Of a stretch of 64,000 bases of DNA, positions 46,798 to 60,482 are shown piece by piece. Source of the DNA: Serilophus lunatus (taxonomy: Eukaryota; Chordata; Aves; Passeriformes; Eurylaimidae); the NCBI GenBank assembly GCA_013399895.1, contig VXBA01003142.1, forward strand, positions 502,136-566,135, written 5' to 3'. How positions within the stretch are numbered: the stretch's first letter is position 1; each line of letters begins with the position of its first letter. The translations under genes and the position numbers were made by a program. Below the pieces are notes generated by a model that was not told where the DNA came from, made no database searches, and saw only the letters and a program-made list of their open reading frames with translations.

Positions 46798-46803
46798 NNN
46801 NNN
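46798..46803. other. Assembly gap of 6 N after a G-rich tract
   Basis: Six Ns twelve bases after the end of the G run at 46751-46786. Probably a sequencing failure caused by the G tract. Confidence 0.99.
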
Positions 46804-49800
46804 GCATAGTAATCACTAATAGTGATTCAAGGAATATAATTTATTTTTTAATTTTTTATGTTCACATTTGTCAATTTCTAATTAGACAGATATCTTGATT
46901 GCTGTATTTTTAGTATGGTTAAGAATAAACATATGTTGAATTAAAAAAGAAAAAGAATGCTATCGTTTTAGAATATCATTCAGAATATCATTTAGTAGAA
47001 ACTAAGGGGTGATTTCATATTGAAATGGGTAATAATGAAAGGTATTGCTTATAGAGTTATAAATTAATAGTATATGCAAGTAGTATTGGATTAAATATAC
47101 GTAAAATAAGATGATTAATCAGCTTTCCTTCATGTTCCCTCTTAACTGACTCTCTGAATACCCAAATAATTTCAAAAAGTAGAATTACAGCACTAATCTC
47201 CCAATAGGTACCAAACATAGTGAACAAAACATAGATTTGTAGTGTAAGACATGAATTTTACATTGAAGTGATGAGTGGTTAGTGTGTCTTTATTTTTTTC
47301 TTACACAAATGAAGTAGCTACTGAATTCTGAAGGCAAACATTGAGAAATTTAAATAGGACACACATTAATACAGAATGTGTTTTTTATTTGTTGTATATA
47401 TTCATTTAATATTTAAAAGCCCTTTTATCATGTATGGGAGATCATGGAAATAAGCTTTCTTCTAATTTTTAGTCTTGGGAAATGGTTCTCTTTTAGAGGA
47501 TTCTGGGATTTGATTATAGAACTTTTCAGATGTTCTTCTTAAAGATACTAATTCTGCTCTGAATTAGCCCATATCTCCACATTTGGCCTATAATAACTGC
47601 ATAAGGAGAAATGAAAGAACACAATGTCGTGACCATAACATTTCCCAAGAATACCTTCCAGTTTCTTCTTAGCTGAACTTCAGTGAATTTTTCCACTATT
47701 CACCATACCTCGTAATCTTTTCCCAGTCTCTATTTAATTTATTTTCCTGGTCCTATGTATTTTTAAGCCTCTCCAATACTTGCAGGAAGGAATTCCACTA
47801 TTTTAATTAACCATTTTGAGAAAAATGCCTTTTTTTTTGTTTTGAAACTTTTTTCTGTTACTAGCAAATGACTGATTCTATTCTAAGTTATATTTCTGAA
47901 AACAAGAGCAAAGGTGATTTTACAGTTGTATTATAGCAGCTTCAAAGAGATGAAGTTGTCATGTTGAAAATTCTGACTCTCAAATCTAAAAGAGTATCAG
48001 TAAAAATCCTTCAGCCAAACGGGAGTGCAAAGCAAGCTCAAACCAATATTGTTGAATTCTCTGAGGTACAAACTAGCTCTCAAAAGTCTACACTCTGGGA
48101 TTTTGAATTAGCTCAAAAAGGAGGTGAAGACAGACTTTGTCTGCTTTGGATTTCTTCAATCTGTCAGAATTTGTTCCAAGCTTAACTTCAAAAGTTCATT
48201 ATTTTTACAGTCCCAGAAGTTACTGTGCACAGATAAAAATGTGATCAATTTAAAATACCAGTAACATAAGGCAGTCTACTAGATATACTCCCAAAGTCTG
48301 AAGGTATCTTGAAGACGTTCAAAATAAATAAACTTCATTATAGTACAGACAAATACACATAATGTGTATGGTGGCTGTCTGTGTGTAGCTTTGTCTCACC
48401 TGTTAGTAGCCATTAGTCTAGAAAAACACTAGTGACCTAGTCTGAGCTAGCCATCTACACTGTTGTCATAATCAGTGATGGACACACAGATTTGTCTCTT
48501 TCTCTCCAAATTCAGTTTAGGGCAGACTGGATACACTTCACAGGGCTGATGTTATTGAGATTGTATCCATTCGGGGTCAGCATCCATCATTTAGAACTGG
48601 TAACAACTCAACTCTTTCTAAGATAGGGAGCAGAGTCATGGCTGATGTACTCAGATGCTCTTCGCTTTCTGCTATTGTTTTTTATTCTGACATTTTCCTT
48701 ACTTGTACCTCTGTTTCCCTTTGAAAAAAAGACACAATTGTACTTCCTCCTGTTTGTCACACAATGTATCTCTTTAGATTGTTCTTTACTTTTTTACTGT
48801 GTGTTGAGGTCTCTTGCCAGTTGTGCAACATAAATACTAATTGACAGTGCTCCTTATCAGATAGTCTGGATTTAAGATAGATCATCTCTCTCAAAAATAA
48901 TCAGTATATCATCCAACCCTTCTTTCTTGTTCTTCCCGATCCGGAAACAGACAGGACACAAAATAAATGCCAAGTTACTCACAGAAAATTATTCAGATAT
49001 CTGAATATCCAAATACAGAAAATAATTAAGCTTTCAACACTGCTCACATGAAAAGATTTCACACTAGTCATCATTAAATAAAGAAAAATTTGGTACTGTT
49101 TTTTAATTCAGCAAAAATGCCTAATGTATTATTGTCACTAAACAAGACAAAAAAAGTCCAGTCACATGTGGTAAAACTGGAAAAAAAATTTTCTCTTGTA
49201 TGCATTTCTTCCACTCTACCCTTACTCTCATTCTTGTATCTGTAACAGCAAAAAATGGTTATAATAATGCCCCGGAGAGATGTAGGTGATGCACTTCCAA
49301 TGCCGTGGTATTATGGCAGATAGGAAATTAGAGCTTTGTCAAATAAATACAAAGATCTTGTAAGATGACTACTCAGAAAGAATATGTTAGGCCAGGGTTT
49401 GGCACTGATCAACAATTTACAGTGTCGTTGTTGTACAACACTGTAAGAGAAGAATGCTAATATTCCCATCTGGTAATATGTATGTTAACCTCATTAAACA
49501 CTCAATGAATAAAATTAGGCTTATGTTTGAAAATTTAAAAATTATGCCTACAAAATATGCTACTTGATGCAAGTAATATTGGAGAATTTTTGTAATGGAA
49601 AACTTAAATCGGTTCCATATAAAAGTAGAGACATTAATAAGAATTTCAAGGATTAAAACTGTGACATATTTTACTTCTTTGCACTTCTTATAAATTCTTC
49701 TTATTAGTTTTGCTGCTTAATTAATATGGCGTGAATAACATAAATTGCTATTGGGACAAGAGAGTTAATATTGTCTCACCAGTTCTCCCTGATCATATTT

Positions 49801-52800
49801 CAGACCATAATTGTCTATCTCTCAGTGTGTTCCGCCTACAAAATTACGAACAGCACCAAAAATTGCAGATTTTTGGAAACTCAATAGGTTTAAAAATCAA
49901 AGGTGGTGTTGAGAATGGCATTTCATCTCTCTGTTCACCCTTTCCATTTGCTGCGGTTAGTTGCATGGGAATATTTGATCCACAGAGAAGGTGATGGAGA
50001 AATGGTTTTGAAGATTTGGTGTGACAAGAAAATCAAGTATCTATGAGGATTTCATGTAGTATCTCCCTTGTGAACCTTGCCATTTACCTTTGTCACTCTT
50101 AAAGGTGTTTAGAGATAGTTTACCCCTATGTGCTCCTTTTTATTGAAATATAATTCATTCTCTAACAACTGGATGATATATAAAACCTTTGCTATTTTTC
50201 AGTAGAATAATAGAATCTAGTAGACTAAAGATAGTTGCCAATAAAGATGAATTTTAGTCATTACTCTTTCATAGTCATCTTGTGACAATAGTATGAGCGC
50301 ATAAAATATAATTTTATGAAGTTATTAGTTTCTCTGGTTAGCCACTGAACTACTCTTTCATATTTCTAATTGTTACCTTCTATAAATCTACCTCTTGGAA
50401 CACTAAACAGTCTAAACTTCTTAGTGGATTCAATCAAGTTGCAAAAACTAAGTTCAGGTGCTAGGATGAGTGTTTAAGAGTGTTATGCTTATAAGAAAGA
50501 CTATCTTATGGCTTTTTAGCAAGAGTTAGTAATTTTTTGAACTCTATTGAGCTCATGTGTTGAAATCAGTTAAGCAGTATACATATTTTCCCTTTTTCCT
50601 TTATTAAAAGGAATCAAAAATATATCTTCCCAATGCTTTTACTGTTTAAGTGGGTAGGAGGAGCGCTTTCTGGCTGAACTGCAAAGTACTGAGCAGAGAT
50701 TAAGTTTTCAGGACATAAGAGCCTATTTAGGGTTTGAACAATGTCAAGAAGGTCCTCTTTCTCAGATAACTTTACAGAGGTGCAGAGATAGTTTGGGATT
50801 GAAACTCATTCTCTGGCATGAAATACAGTAAAATGGGATTTGAGGTATATTATTATTCTGTTCAGTTACAATCTATTCAATATTATTAGGCTCCTATGTT
50901 ACAACTTTCCTACTCCTGTCAATTACTCAAATGAAATTATGTCATTTTAAATAGAAATCCAATTAATCACAAAGTATTTCCATCATAATAGTCCTATGTT
51001 AAAGATAGTTTACATAGTTTTCCTAACAGTTATCTTTATTATTGCAGTTTATGTCCATTCTAAGCTATACAAGAAATCTAAACTATCCGATGACTCAAAC
51101 TATGATCAAATTAGCGATACCAAATGGAGCTGTATGTGAGTTTCAGAGATAGTAATAGTGAATCCAATAGATTAGATAGCAACAACGTTATATTTATATG
51201 GATTCATTGTAATACAAGCTTAAGAACATGAGTTACAGTGTGATTTTGAGATGGAATTTATGACTTTTTTGATGACAGCATCTACAGAAAGTGTGTTACT
51301 GTTTATACAGATCAATATAACTGTATTCCTGCTCTCACTGAAACATGCAGTCTCCAGTAAGGCTCTGTAATTGGTACGATGGCAATAGCTCCCAGAAAGT
51401 CATAAAAGACAGATTCCTTGCTTATTTCTAAACTGTTTTCATGCCATCCTGAAACATTACATGAAATCTTCAATACTCCTGCTTGAATTTTTCCAATGTG
51501 AAATAATTTTTACTGCAGCAAAGAAATTTTTGATAAATGTTGTAGATATGTTTAGCAGCAAATTTGCTAATGTCAGTTTTCAAACACTTCATCTATTTTT
51601 CCTTTATATGCTCATTCATCCCCACTCTTCACATTTTCTTCATCTTTCCCACTTAATTCCCTCTCACAGTGGAAATGCAGTATGCAGCACCTCTTACTGA
51701 GGCTGATGACTGTACAAAATCCTTCAGTGAAACTTACTTTCTTTATGCTTTATCATACCAATTGTAACACTAGTAAGGGCATGAAATTAATAGTGTTGCT
51801 CCAGTTTTGCAACTCTACATCTTCTCCTAAATACATTACCATCATGGGTCAAAGGGATTTACATAGAGGAGCACATATCCTTTCGGCCATGGTGTTTTCC
51901 AAAATACTCTGTTAGATCCCCCCTGAAACAAAAAGAAGAGCTTCACATAACTGATTCAATTAACTAATTAATTTCTTATATGAATTTACAGTAATTATGA
52001 CAGGTCCTATGGTAATTAATCCTGATCATGTGTTTTGGACAAATGTGATGAAAAGGACATTACTAGAATAATGTTCTTATGTACTTTATATTACATAAGT
52101 ACTCTAACTTTATAACAAAGATTTTCATCCCTTTACCTCTTCCATTCCTCTTCAAATTCATCTCTTTTTCTAGAAACATTGAAACTTCTGAGGTTAAATG
52201 CAAACCAGACATTGAGGCTAAGATGAGAAAATGATGTAGGTACTTTTATTTTTTTATGTATGACCTAGTAAATACAGGATATAAACATATTAATAAACCC
52301 TCAAATATCACATAATCAATATTTTTTCCAGTGACAAACCTATTCATTGTTCATTGCAAATATTCTTTTTCCTCAGCAAATTGCAGAAAAACTCATAAAA
52401 ATTTGAAAATTTAATATACCTTGATTTTTTCTTTTATAAAGATTTTTTTATATCCAAAAAAAATGAATTAAAAAGGTTTGAATAATTTATTACAGATATA
52501 GTAGCATATACAAAACCAGCAGTACAAAAAGTACCTTTTCCATTAAGGAATGAACCAAAAGAAAGTTACAAAAATAAGAAAGATTCATGGCAAAATGAAT
52601 AATTGTGGACATCAAAAATAGGAACTAAGACAAAGAACTTAGTAACATACAAAATATGTTCATACATTTATTTAGAAAAATGCTTGGTAAATACTATGGT
52701 GTTTTTACTGGTAGTCAGAAGGAATTTCAGGGTCAGTATTTTAGATGTATTGTTGCTGTTTTCAGACTATAATATTAAGTTGTAGTTACTCCTCAAATGG

Positions 52801-52879
52801 ATGTGACAGAGCAGCCTTACTTATTTTCTTAGAAAATAAATAATAGAAAATATTCTTTTTTTTTAAAAAAAAAAAAAAG
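46804..52879. other. Intronic sequence, possible very old repeat
   Basis: About 6 kb, AT-rich. The stretch at 47640-47830 ('gcaggaaggaattccactat') resembles the block at 27690-27910 and may be the same kind of ancient repeat. The 74-codon frame at 47961-48185 has no recognised domain. No gene supported. Confidence 0.5.
52862..52878 (+). repeat. Poly(A) run at the 5' edge of a CR1 fragment
   Basis: A run of T then A (TTTTTTTTTT/AAAAAAAAAA-like) directly before the CR1 fragment that starts at about 52880. Confidence 0.9.
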
Positions 52880-53395
52880 CTTAACAGTGGCGGGGGAGAC
52901 ATAGACTTACTGGAGTAAGCCCAGTGAAGGGCCACAAAGTTTGAGCACCTGTAGCATCTGACACATGAGGAGAGATTGAGAGAGCTTGGATGCTTCAGCC
53001 TGGAGAAGAGAAGGCTCAGGGAGAGATTTATGCATGTATATAACTGACTGATGTGCATAACTGATGATAACGTGCAACTTGGCTGAGGAGTAAAAACAAC
53101 AGAGACAGACTCTTCTCAGTGCTGCCCAGAGAAGATGAGAGGGAAAGAACCTATACTGAAATGCAGGAAATTCCACTCAAAAATGAGAAACTCATAAAAT
53201 TGTTCACTACGGGGTGGACACACACAAGAACAAGTTATTCAGAACTGTTGTGGAGTCTCCATCCTTATTGATATTCAAAACTCAACTGGAAAAGGCTTTG
53301 AGCAATCTGCTGTCATGGACCCTGCTCTGAGAAGAGGCTTGGACCAGATTATCTCCAGAGGTGCCTGTCAGGCTCAGCCAGTCTATATGTTTTTG
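52880..53395 (+). mobile_element. CR1 LINE fragment, 3' region
   Basis: On the + strand. The recognisable CR1 order is 'gggagacatagacttactgg', 'gccacaaagt', 'cttcagcctggagaagag', 'gtggagtctccatcctt' and 'agattatctccagaggtgcc'. The copy abuts a poly(A) run at its 5' side and lacks a clear octamer tail at its 3' side. It is degenerate with no intact frame. Confidence 0.9.
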
Positions 53396-56300
53396 AAAAT
53401 AGATTAATGAACAAAAAATGGTAAAATTAATAAATGCAGGTAAGTGTGAATCTGAGAATTCTGCTTGCTTCTTGCCTCATCCCTTTCTCTTATTTACTGA
53501 GAGGCTGCTGAGGTCAGATGCAAGCAAATGTAAAAGGAGGTAGAAAAGCACAAGAGTTCTGAGTTCAGGTTATTTCTGAACATTTAATATTCTTTTTTTG
53601 GCTTGTTGAGTTCTTTCAAGATATTAGGTAGCCATACACGGGATAAATATGATGTCAATGTCACAACTAAATGTCCAACAGTTGTATTCAAAAAATGTCA
53701 GGTTAAACTTGATTGTCAATATAATACCTTCCTGATTTTTGGTGATACCAGTTTAAAAAAAAAAAAAAAAGAACTTATGTCAGTGGTAGCTTTTTGAAGC
53801 TTCATTGAAATTATCAATCAGCTGGAATGCCTATTGACTAGAGTACCTTTAATTTGTGACAATTACTTAGTCAGCTTGGCGCAGAAAGGTAATACTTTCC
53901 TGAAAAAAGTCCATAGATGAGGTTTTATTAATGCATGTAGATGCTGGTAATCTCATTTTGCTGCACCATTCCTGTGAGAGGCTTCATCGGCAAGGATGAC
54001 TTCATGAGTAAGTAGCTGCATACATAAAAGTCAGTGTTCAGCACAGTCACCCTGAGTACTTGTTCTTTGCAGCCAGCTTCCAGACTAACTGAACTGCTGC
54101 TCAGGACCTGTGTTCTGGACAGATTTCAGCAATGGTGATTGATGTTTGTTGAATGTAATTCTCCCCTGCACTTTCAATTGGCTGTGATATTCACTTCCGG
54201 TCTTGTGCAGTTCTGTGAACTGTTGTTAATTGCTTTATTTTATTCCAGAGAATGCTGTATTTCAACAGAAAATGAAATAGTTCTTCCCTCCCATCCTCCC
54301 TTTCTCTTCTTCTCTTTCTCTGGTTGTACATGTGTGCATATTTATGAACACATTTAGCTACTCTTATTACAAGCTATTGCTAAATAAAAACTGTAATATA
54401 GCTTATCAGTTATTTATGATACATAGTTTAATCATTTTTGGATTCACTGCTTTCTAAGTATTTCTAATTAGAGAGCAGCGAGTAGAATTGCTAATAGCTC
54501 AACTCTCCAGTGGTGGAAAGCATGGCATGTTTCCCTTACACTCAGTGATACGAGAAGCGCACTGTAGCTGTTCCAGTTATAGAAGCCTTTGTTGAAAATG
54601 CAAATAGTGTGTTGTGTCACCTTTCTATCTCACTGGCCACTTCAAAGTCTTTGAAGTATCTACTGATGAAACTGATGTTTGAAGGGCACTACTTTAGCAA
54701 TACTGTAGTAATCTAGGGCATATTTGGACCTCTATAGAATGTTTTCAGATGAAGTACATTGTTAATATACGATAAATCAAAAGAGTAGAGAGAACATACT
54801 TATCACCACTTTTCAGGGGTAAATGTAGGGGATGCCAGTGGGGAAAAGCAATTTGTCATTTGTTATAAGGTGAAAGCTCTGTACCTCCAACACAGATGAG
54901 CATAAAGAAAATTTATTGCAAAACTTGAGCCTGCAAGTCTGTTCTGAAATTCTCCAGTGTGCTTCCTCCCTAAGATATAATTCACTTATAGAAACCATGT
55001 TTTGGCTTGAGCTTGGGCATAACTGGTCACAATACAGTACGTAAAGTAAGAATACTGATTTTGGTGAAAAAAATAAAAGTATTTGTCACAATTTACGGTG
55101 GTGTTTGGAGGGGTTTTTTATTCCTATGAAAAAAAAAACATTAACAATGTGAACCTCATTTAGTTTGTTATTGTTTACCATTACTCAGATCCCAAATGAT
55201 ATTGAGATGCCTGACTTTCAATTCAATCTATATTGATTGAGTCTGTTGCTTAGACCGAGTTTAATATTAGACACCTACTGCATTTGAAAATATGAGCCTA
55301 AATGTATATGTGAAAAATAAAACTTATAGCTATTTTGTTTTAAAAATAATGGCATATTTCCCAGTAATTTTATAGGCATTTGACAATAATCAAATGTAGG
55401 AACAAATTTTCATGCCTCTTGGTAACCTAATCTTATTTATGATTTTGGTCATAGATGTAGAGCTAAGGACATCAGGACATTTTAATTCTCCATGCACTCC
55501 CTCAGACATTTACAGATCTGTATTTTGTAATCATCTTTAATCCAAGTGAAAATATAGCAATAGATGTGTTGCTTTTCATATTTCTGAAGGTTAAATTTGG
55601 ATTCTTTAGCATCACTCTATTTCAGCAATAGTTATAAATGTTCCTCACTTTCATATGCAACATAAGTATGCAAGACAGCTGAACGCTATCTCATTTATGG
55701 TGCTAAAAAGAAAATGCCTGGAGCACATTTTGCAATATCAACTAAACTGAAGGGATTACTTGATTTGAAGAGAGATGCTAAAGTTTGTAATGTCCTAGTC
55801 ATGTCAATGAGAAATAACTTTTAGAACAGAAATTCAAAGGTGATAAAATATATATAGATGTTGCCTTGCAATATTAGATATCACTAAGTGCTCTCCAAGA
55901 TAATCATGCAGAAACTGCTAACAAATTTTTAACTTGAAATTACAGTGGAGTATTTATGCCCAAATTTGTGTCTTAAATTTCGATTTCTGAACATGTAGAC
56001 AATTATTGTCATTCTATGTCTTACTATTAAATACTCACTTGCAAGTCTTTTCAAGTGATAATTTATTGTTCTATATCATTACCCTCCTTGTGGCATGTAA
56101 TGTAAGTAATACCATCTTATGTCGCACCCGGCTGAGTATAATGTTAATAAGCTAATGACCTTTATGTATGTTGCTGATGACATTTGGTGTCACATTTTTT
56201 CCACTTATCTTGGTTACTGGGTAATTCAGATACATCATGGAAGAAAATTTCATGCTTTGAATATAATTTGAAGGTTCATTGTCTGAATGAGTCTATTCCT

Positions 56301-57944
56301 CTCTGTCACTGGAATATATAAAATTTCTGAGTACATGACTTCTCATGACAACTATTGAAAAAGCTCATTAACACTCAAATACAGCTGATACATATTAAAA
56401 ACTCATCCTACGGTTCAGCATCTGTATATGAATTAGCACATGGAGATACGGGTAATTGTTTTAATGAAAATTTCACCTCTGAACCACTTTCCTCTGAGTT
56501 CATTGCAAATATAATTATGTCTGCCATAGTCCTCTCCCTGTGAGGCTACAGATAAAGCACAGAAAAAAAAAATATTTCTTTGCTATAATCCTCCTGCTTA
56601 AAGATGATATGGAGTCAGTGATGAATTTAGTGCCATTCATATTCTCTGAACTAGAACTCTTTAAATAACAAAATATCATACAATGTCTTTTTTAAGAACA
56701 AATTTTTTTAAACAAAGAAGAAATAAACCTTTAAAACAAATTCATTCAGGGCTACCCACTATAATAAATGGAGAAATATATCCCATATTCTTTAGTCCCA
56801 CATAAACAAGGACTTGGTCATGCACTTCATTGCACTTTATTTGACCTTTCTGTAGTAATGGCTAAAGGAATATGTTTTCCCTCTCTATATGCCAGCATGG
56901 CCCTTATATTGATGGTTTGTAAAATCCATTAATGTGACAGTAATAATTAAGAAAATCTTTGTCTTTATGTGGGCAGTTGCTAAAAGATTTTAAATTTGGA
57001 ATTAGTTCAGGGTAATATTATGCATATATATATATAAGGGGTAGAGTCATGGATATTTTCCATATATACGTGAGGCTTTGCTTCACAAAAAGTCTCCCAA
57101 GCCTTAGGAAGGTGAAGTGGTCACATATTTTTACCACAGCATAGTTAGTGAATGTTAATATTGTTGAGCTCTGATTGAACTCTGTAAATGTTCCACAATT
57201 TATTTTGTATAGCCACTTTATTTGAGAAAGAGATTTTCTCAGTATTTACATCTTTATCTCCATATCCTGATGATGCAGATAACATCAAGTTAAATGAAAA
57301 ATCCATTATAAGAATACTGGAGACATCCTCCAAGCTGCAAGAAATACTGGAAGCAAAATGTTATTCTACTATAGAGGGTTTGTTTTAATGGAAGGATTAT
57401 TAATCTTTTTTAAAACATTCTTTATACTGGAGAAAATGATGAAACACAGACTAGAAAAAGAAGTGCCGACCATGTGGGGAGTTTATACTGTGTATTACAT
57501 GAGAACAAGCAGATTAGCTGGAAAATTGTCATTTTCCAACATATATGAAGGATTTAGTCAGTGTTTCTAAAGAGAAAATGATAGATATAAGTCCTTACAC
57601 CTTAAATGTTTACTATGTGTGTGTTTTCATTTCAGATTGATCAAATATTATTTGTTGTTTATGTAAATCTCCCTACAGAATGATTGTTTGGTTGTTTATT
57701 TAGATATGATCTACCTGATCAGAGATGTGTGGCACCATCAATTTTTCACTCAGAAAGCAGACTAAGTCATTTGGAAGTTGAATGTTCTCTGGAGGATGAA
57801 AAAAGCCAATTTCTGTCCATTTTAGCCAATTAAGTAAATTGGATGTAAGAATATAATAACCGGCATTGCAGAATATTGTGCACGCTGGCTGAAGTAAATC
57901 AGTTCAATATAATCAGACCAAGAAAACGACAGTAGGAAAAAGGA
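53396..57944. other. Intronic sequence, nothing recognised
   Basis: AT-rich, with a poly(A) at 53755. Small frames near 56355-57570 have no recognisable domains. Confidence 0.65.
53755..53770 (+). repeat. Poly(A) run
   Basis: Sixteen As. No recognisable element precedes it. Confidence 0.9.
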
Positions 57945-59495
57945 GGAGGGGTCAGCAGAACTGCTATTTTGACTTGTGGAGGGCAGACTTTGGCCTGTTG
58001 CATAGTCTGGTTGACGTCCTGAAGGGCAGAGGAGTCCAGGAAGACTGGACATTCAATATGGAAGATTTTATGGGAGAGGATTGTCTAAATGCTGAAAGAT
58101 GAGCCGACAGGGAAGAAGACTGTCTTGGCTGAACAGAGTTTCAGCTGGAAGTCAGATGTAACTCAGGGGACAAGAAGAAGTGAGTTAGGGAGGAGTGGAG
58201 GAAGAAGAGACTGAGATACTTAATGCAAATCCTCCCTTAGTAACCTGATCTCTTTCTGTGATGAGACGGTCTACTTAATAGATGAGGGAGAGGCTATGGG
58301 CATTGTTTCCCTCGACTTTAGAGAAACTTTTTATGCCATTTTCCACAGCATTCACCTGAAGAAACTGGCTGCTCATGGCTCACACAGATGTACATTTCCC
58401 TAGATAAAGACTGACTAGATGTCCAGGCCCAGAGAGCAGTGGGGAATGAAGTTACATCCAGCTCATTGCCAGTCACCAGTGGTGTTCTCCAGGGCTCAGT
58501 CCTGGGGCCAGCCCTGTTTAATATCTTTGTCAATGATCTGGATGAGGGGATCAAGCCAGTTTGTAGATGACATCAAGACGAGTGGAAGTGTTGATCTGCT
58601 GGAGTATTGGGAGGCTCTACAGGGGGATCCAAACAGACTGGATTGGTGGACCGAGGCCAATTGCATGAGGTTCACAGGGTCAGGCGCTGTATCGTGCGTT
58701 TGTGACTCCCTGACTGGGGTCACAACTGCCCCAGCAATGCTCCAGGTTTAGGGAAGAGTGGCTGGAAAGCTGCCTAGTAGAAAATGACCGGGGGAGCGGG
58801 GGGTGCTGGTTTGCAGACAGGTGAACATGAGCCAGCAGTGTCCTCAGGTGGCCAGGAAGGGCAATAGCATCCTGACTTGTATCACAACCGTGCGGCCTCC
58901 AGGACCAGGGCAGTGATCATTCCCCTGTAGTCACCTCTGGTGAGGCCACACCTCAAATCCTGTGTTCAGTTCCGGGCACTTCATAAGAGGAAAGACAATG
59001 AGGGGCTGGAGCATGTCCAGAAAAGGGCAATGGAGCTGGCGAAGGTTGTGGAGCACAAGTGCTAGGAGCATAACCTTAGGGAGCTGGGATTGCTTAGTCT
59101 AGAAAAAAAGAGACTCAGGGTAGACCTTATTGCTCTCTACAACTACCTGAAAGGAAATTATAATGCGGTGGATGTTGGTATCTTCTCCCAGGCAACAACC
59201 AGTAGGACAAAAAGAAACAGCCTCAAAATGCACCACGAGAAGTTTAGGTTGGATATTAGGAAAATCATTCCTCATGGAAAGCAGCACCACGCAGTGTAAA
59301 AGGCTCCCCAGAGAAGTTGTAAATAACAGCCCTGGAGGTGTTTAAAAGGCCTGTAGATGTGGCACATAGGGATATGGTTTAATGGTGAACATGGCAGTAC
59401 TGGGTTAATAGTTGGACTCAATGATCTTAGTAGTCATTCCAACCTTAACAGTTCTGTGGTTTATGAAAAAAGAAAGGTTAAAAAGAGAGAGGAAC
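57945..59495 (+). mobile_element. CR1 LINE fragment, reverse transcriptase part of ORF2 to the 3' end, decayed
   Basis: The longest transposon copy in the window, a 5'-truncated CR1 non-LTR retrotransposon on the + strand. Broken frames carry the order of features expected of a CR1 reverse transcriptase. A degraded 'DFSKAFDTV'-type block lies near 58310. A 'V-L-Q-G-S-V-L-G-P-A-L-F-N-I-F-V-N-D-L' block lies near 58482-58540. The catalytic box appears as FVDD near 58560-58572, followed by 'SGSVDLLE'. A block resembling 'LEKKRLRVDLIALYNYLKG' lies near 59096-59155, and 'FRLDIRK' near 59245. The end has the CR1 3' signature 'ggttggactcaatgatctt...tccaacctt...gttctgtgg' near 59415-59460. Several frameshifts and stops separate these blocks, so the copy is dead. 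It is followed by an A/G-rich stretch and about 25 As rather than a clear octamer tail. The 5' boundary is approximate. Confidence 0.93.
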
Positions 59496-59521
59496 AAAAA
59501 AAAAAAAAAAAAAAAAAAAAA
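59496..59521 (+). repeat. Poly(A) run after the long CR1 copy
   Basis: About 25 As, preceded by an A/G-rich stretch that follows the CR1 3' signature. CR1 elements normally end in octamer repeats, so this run is either an unrelated simple repeat or an expansion of the target site. Confidence 0.93.
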
Positions 59522-60425
59522 CAAGGTCTCTTCCATGGAACATTTTTAAAAGTCCATATTATAGGCAGTCTGAAATGATGATTCTTCCAAAAGGCGCTCA
59601 TTCAGACTGTACTGTATTACTTTTTACCTTTCCATTGTATTATTTTTATAACAATTATTTTGCTTTGAGTTTTTAAAGTATCTCTGAGTAGCCATATAAT
59701 AGAAACACTTAGAATTTAGCTGTTAGGTATATGAATGCTTCTCTACTTGGATCTTCTTCATAGCTCACGTAACCAAATATCTAAAAATTCTATGGCATGA
59801 TGGCCAATTTATAAATGTCTTAATCTTTTGATCAAAAGAGTTGCTGAAAATTAATGTATTTTCACAAAGGTTTTAGCATATATATTGTGTTCCCTGTTTA
59901 TGGCATGCAAAGATCATTACTTTTATCTCTTTCGAAAAAGTAAGTCCAAATGCCAAATTGCTGTCCTCAAGAAGTCAGAGTGGGATATATGTTCTGTCAC
60001 ATTTAGGTCATGACTTTAAATTCACCCAAGTCAATTGCATCTGAAGATCATTATTATCAAATACCTCCCTGAGATAAGAAACTTACACTACATTGGTTTG
60101 GGTAAATATTCCACACTTTTTGTCTTCTCTGAAGTTATCACATCCATGTCAGAACCTACAACTCCTTTAATTTTGCAGTTCATACAATCTGTCTTTGTGA
60201 CCTTTAGGTTCCAGATGTCTCTAATAATGTATGGTTTTCCTCTCTAGACCTCAAACAGAGTTAAATTCCTCTACAGTGCTTCTGATTGATTAGAGGCTAG
60301 CACAATCAATGTCACAATGTAAAGCACAGACCCTTCATGATTAATGAGTTTCAGCTCCCATCTTTCCTTTGGAAGAGCAAAGCAGAAAGTTGGAAGCATA
60401 ATGTTTATTCAATTGCTAAACTAAG

Positions 60426-60482
60426 AAAAAAAAAAAACCCAAACCAAACAAAAAACCCTAAACTAAACCAAATAAGCAAAAA
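60426..60482 (+). repeat. A/CCAAAC-rich low-complexity tract
   Basis: Starts as poly(A), then irregular AAACC/CCAAAC/CCTAAAC units. Similar to the tracts at 21178 and 38884. Confidence 0.88.

Noticed and set aside
47961..48185. 74-codon ORF containing TLWDFELAQKGGEDRL, which looks protein-like.
   Set aside because: No matching family recognised, no splice or polyadenylation context, and the length is expected by chance.
57188..57570. Two overlapping + strand ORFs of 66 and 70 codons.
   Set aside because: No domain, a - strand frame is also open across part of the region, and the lengths are within chance expectation.
59496..59521. Poly(A) as the tail of a processed pseudogene.
   Set aside because: The sequence upstream is clearly CR1, not an mRNA copy.
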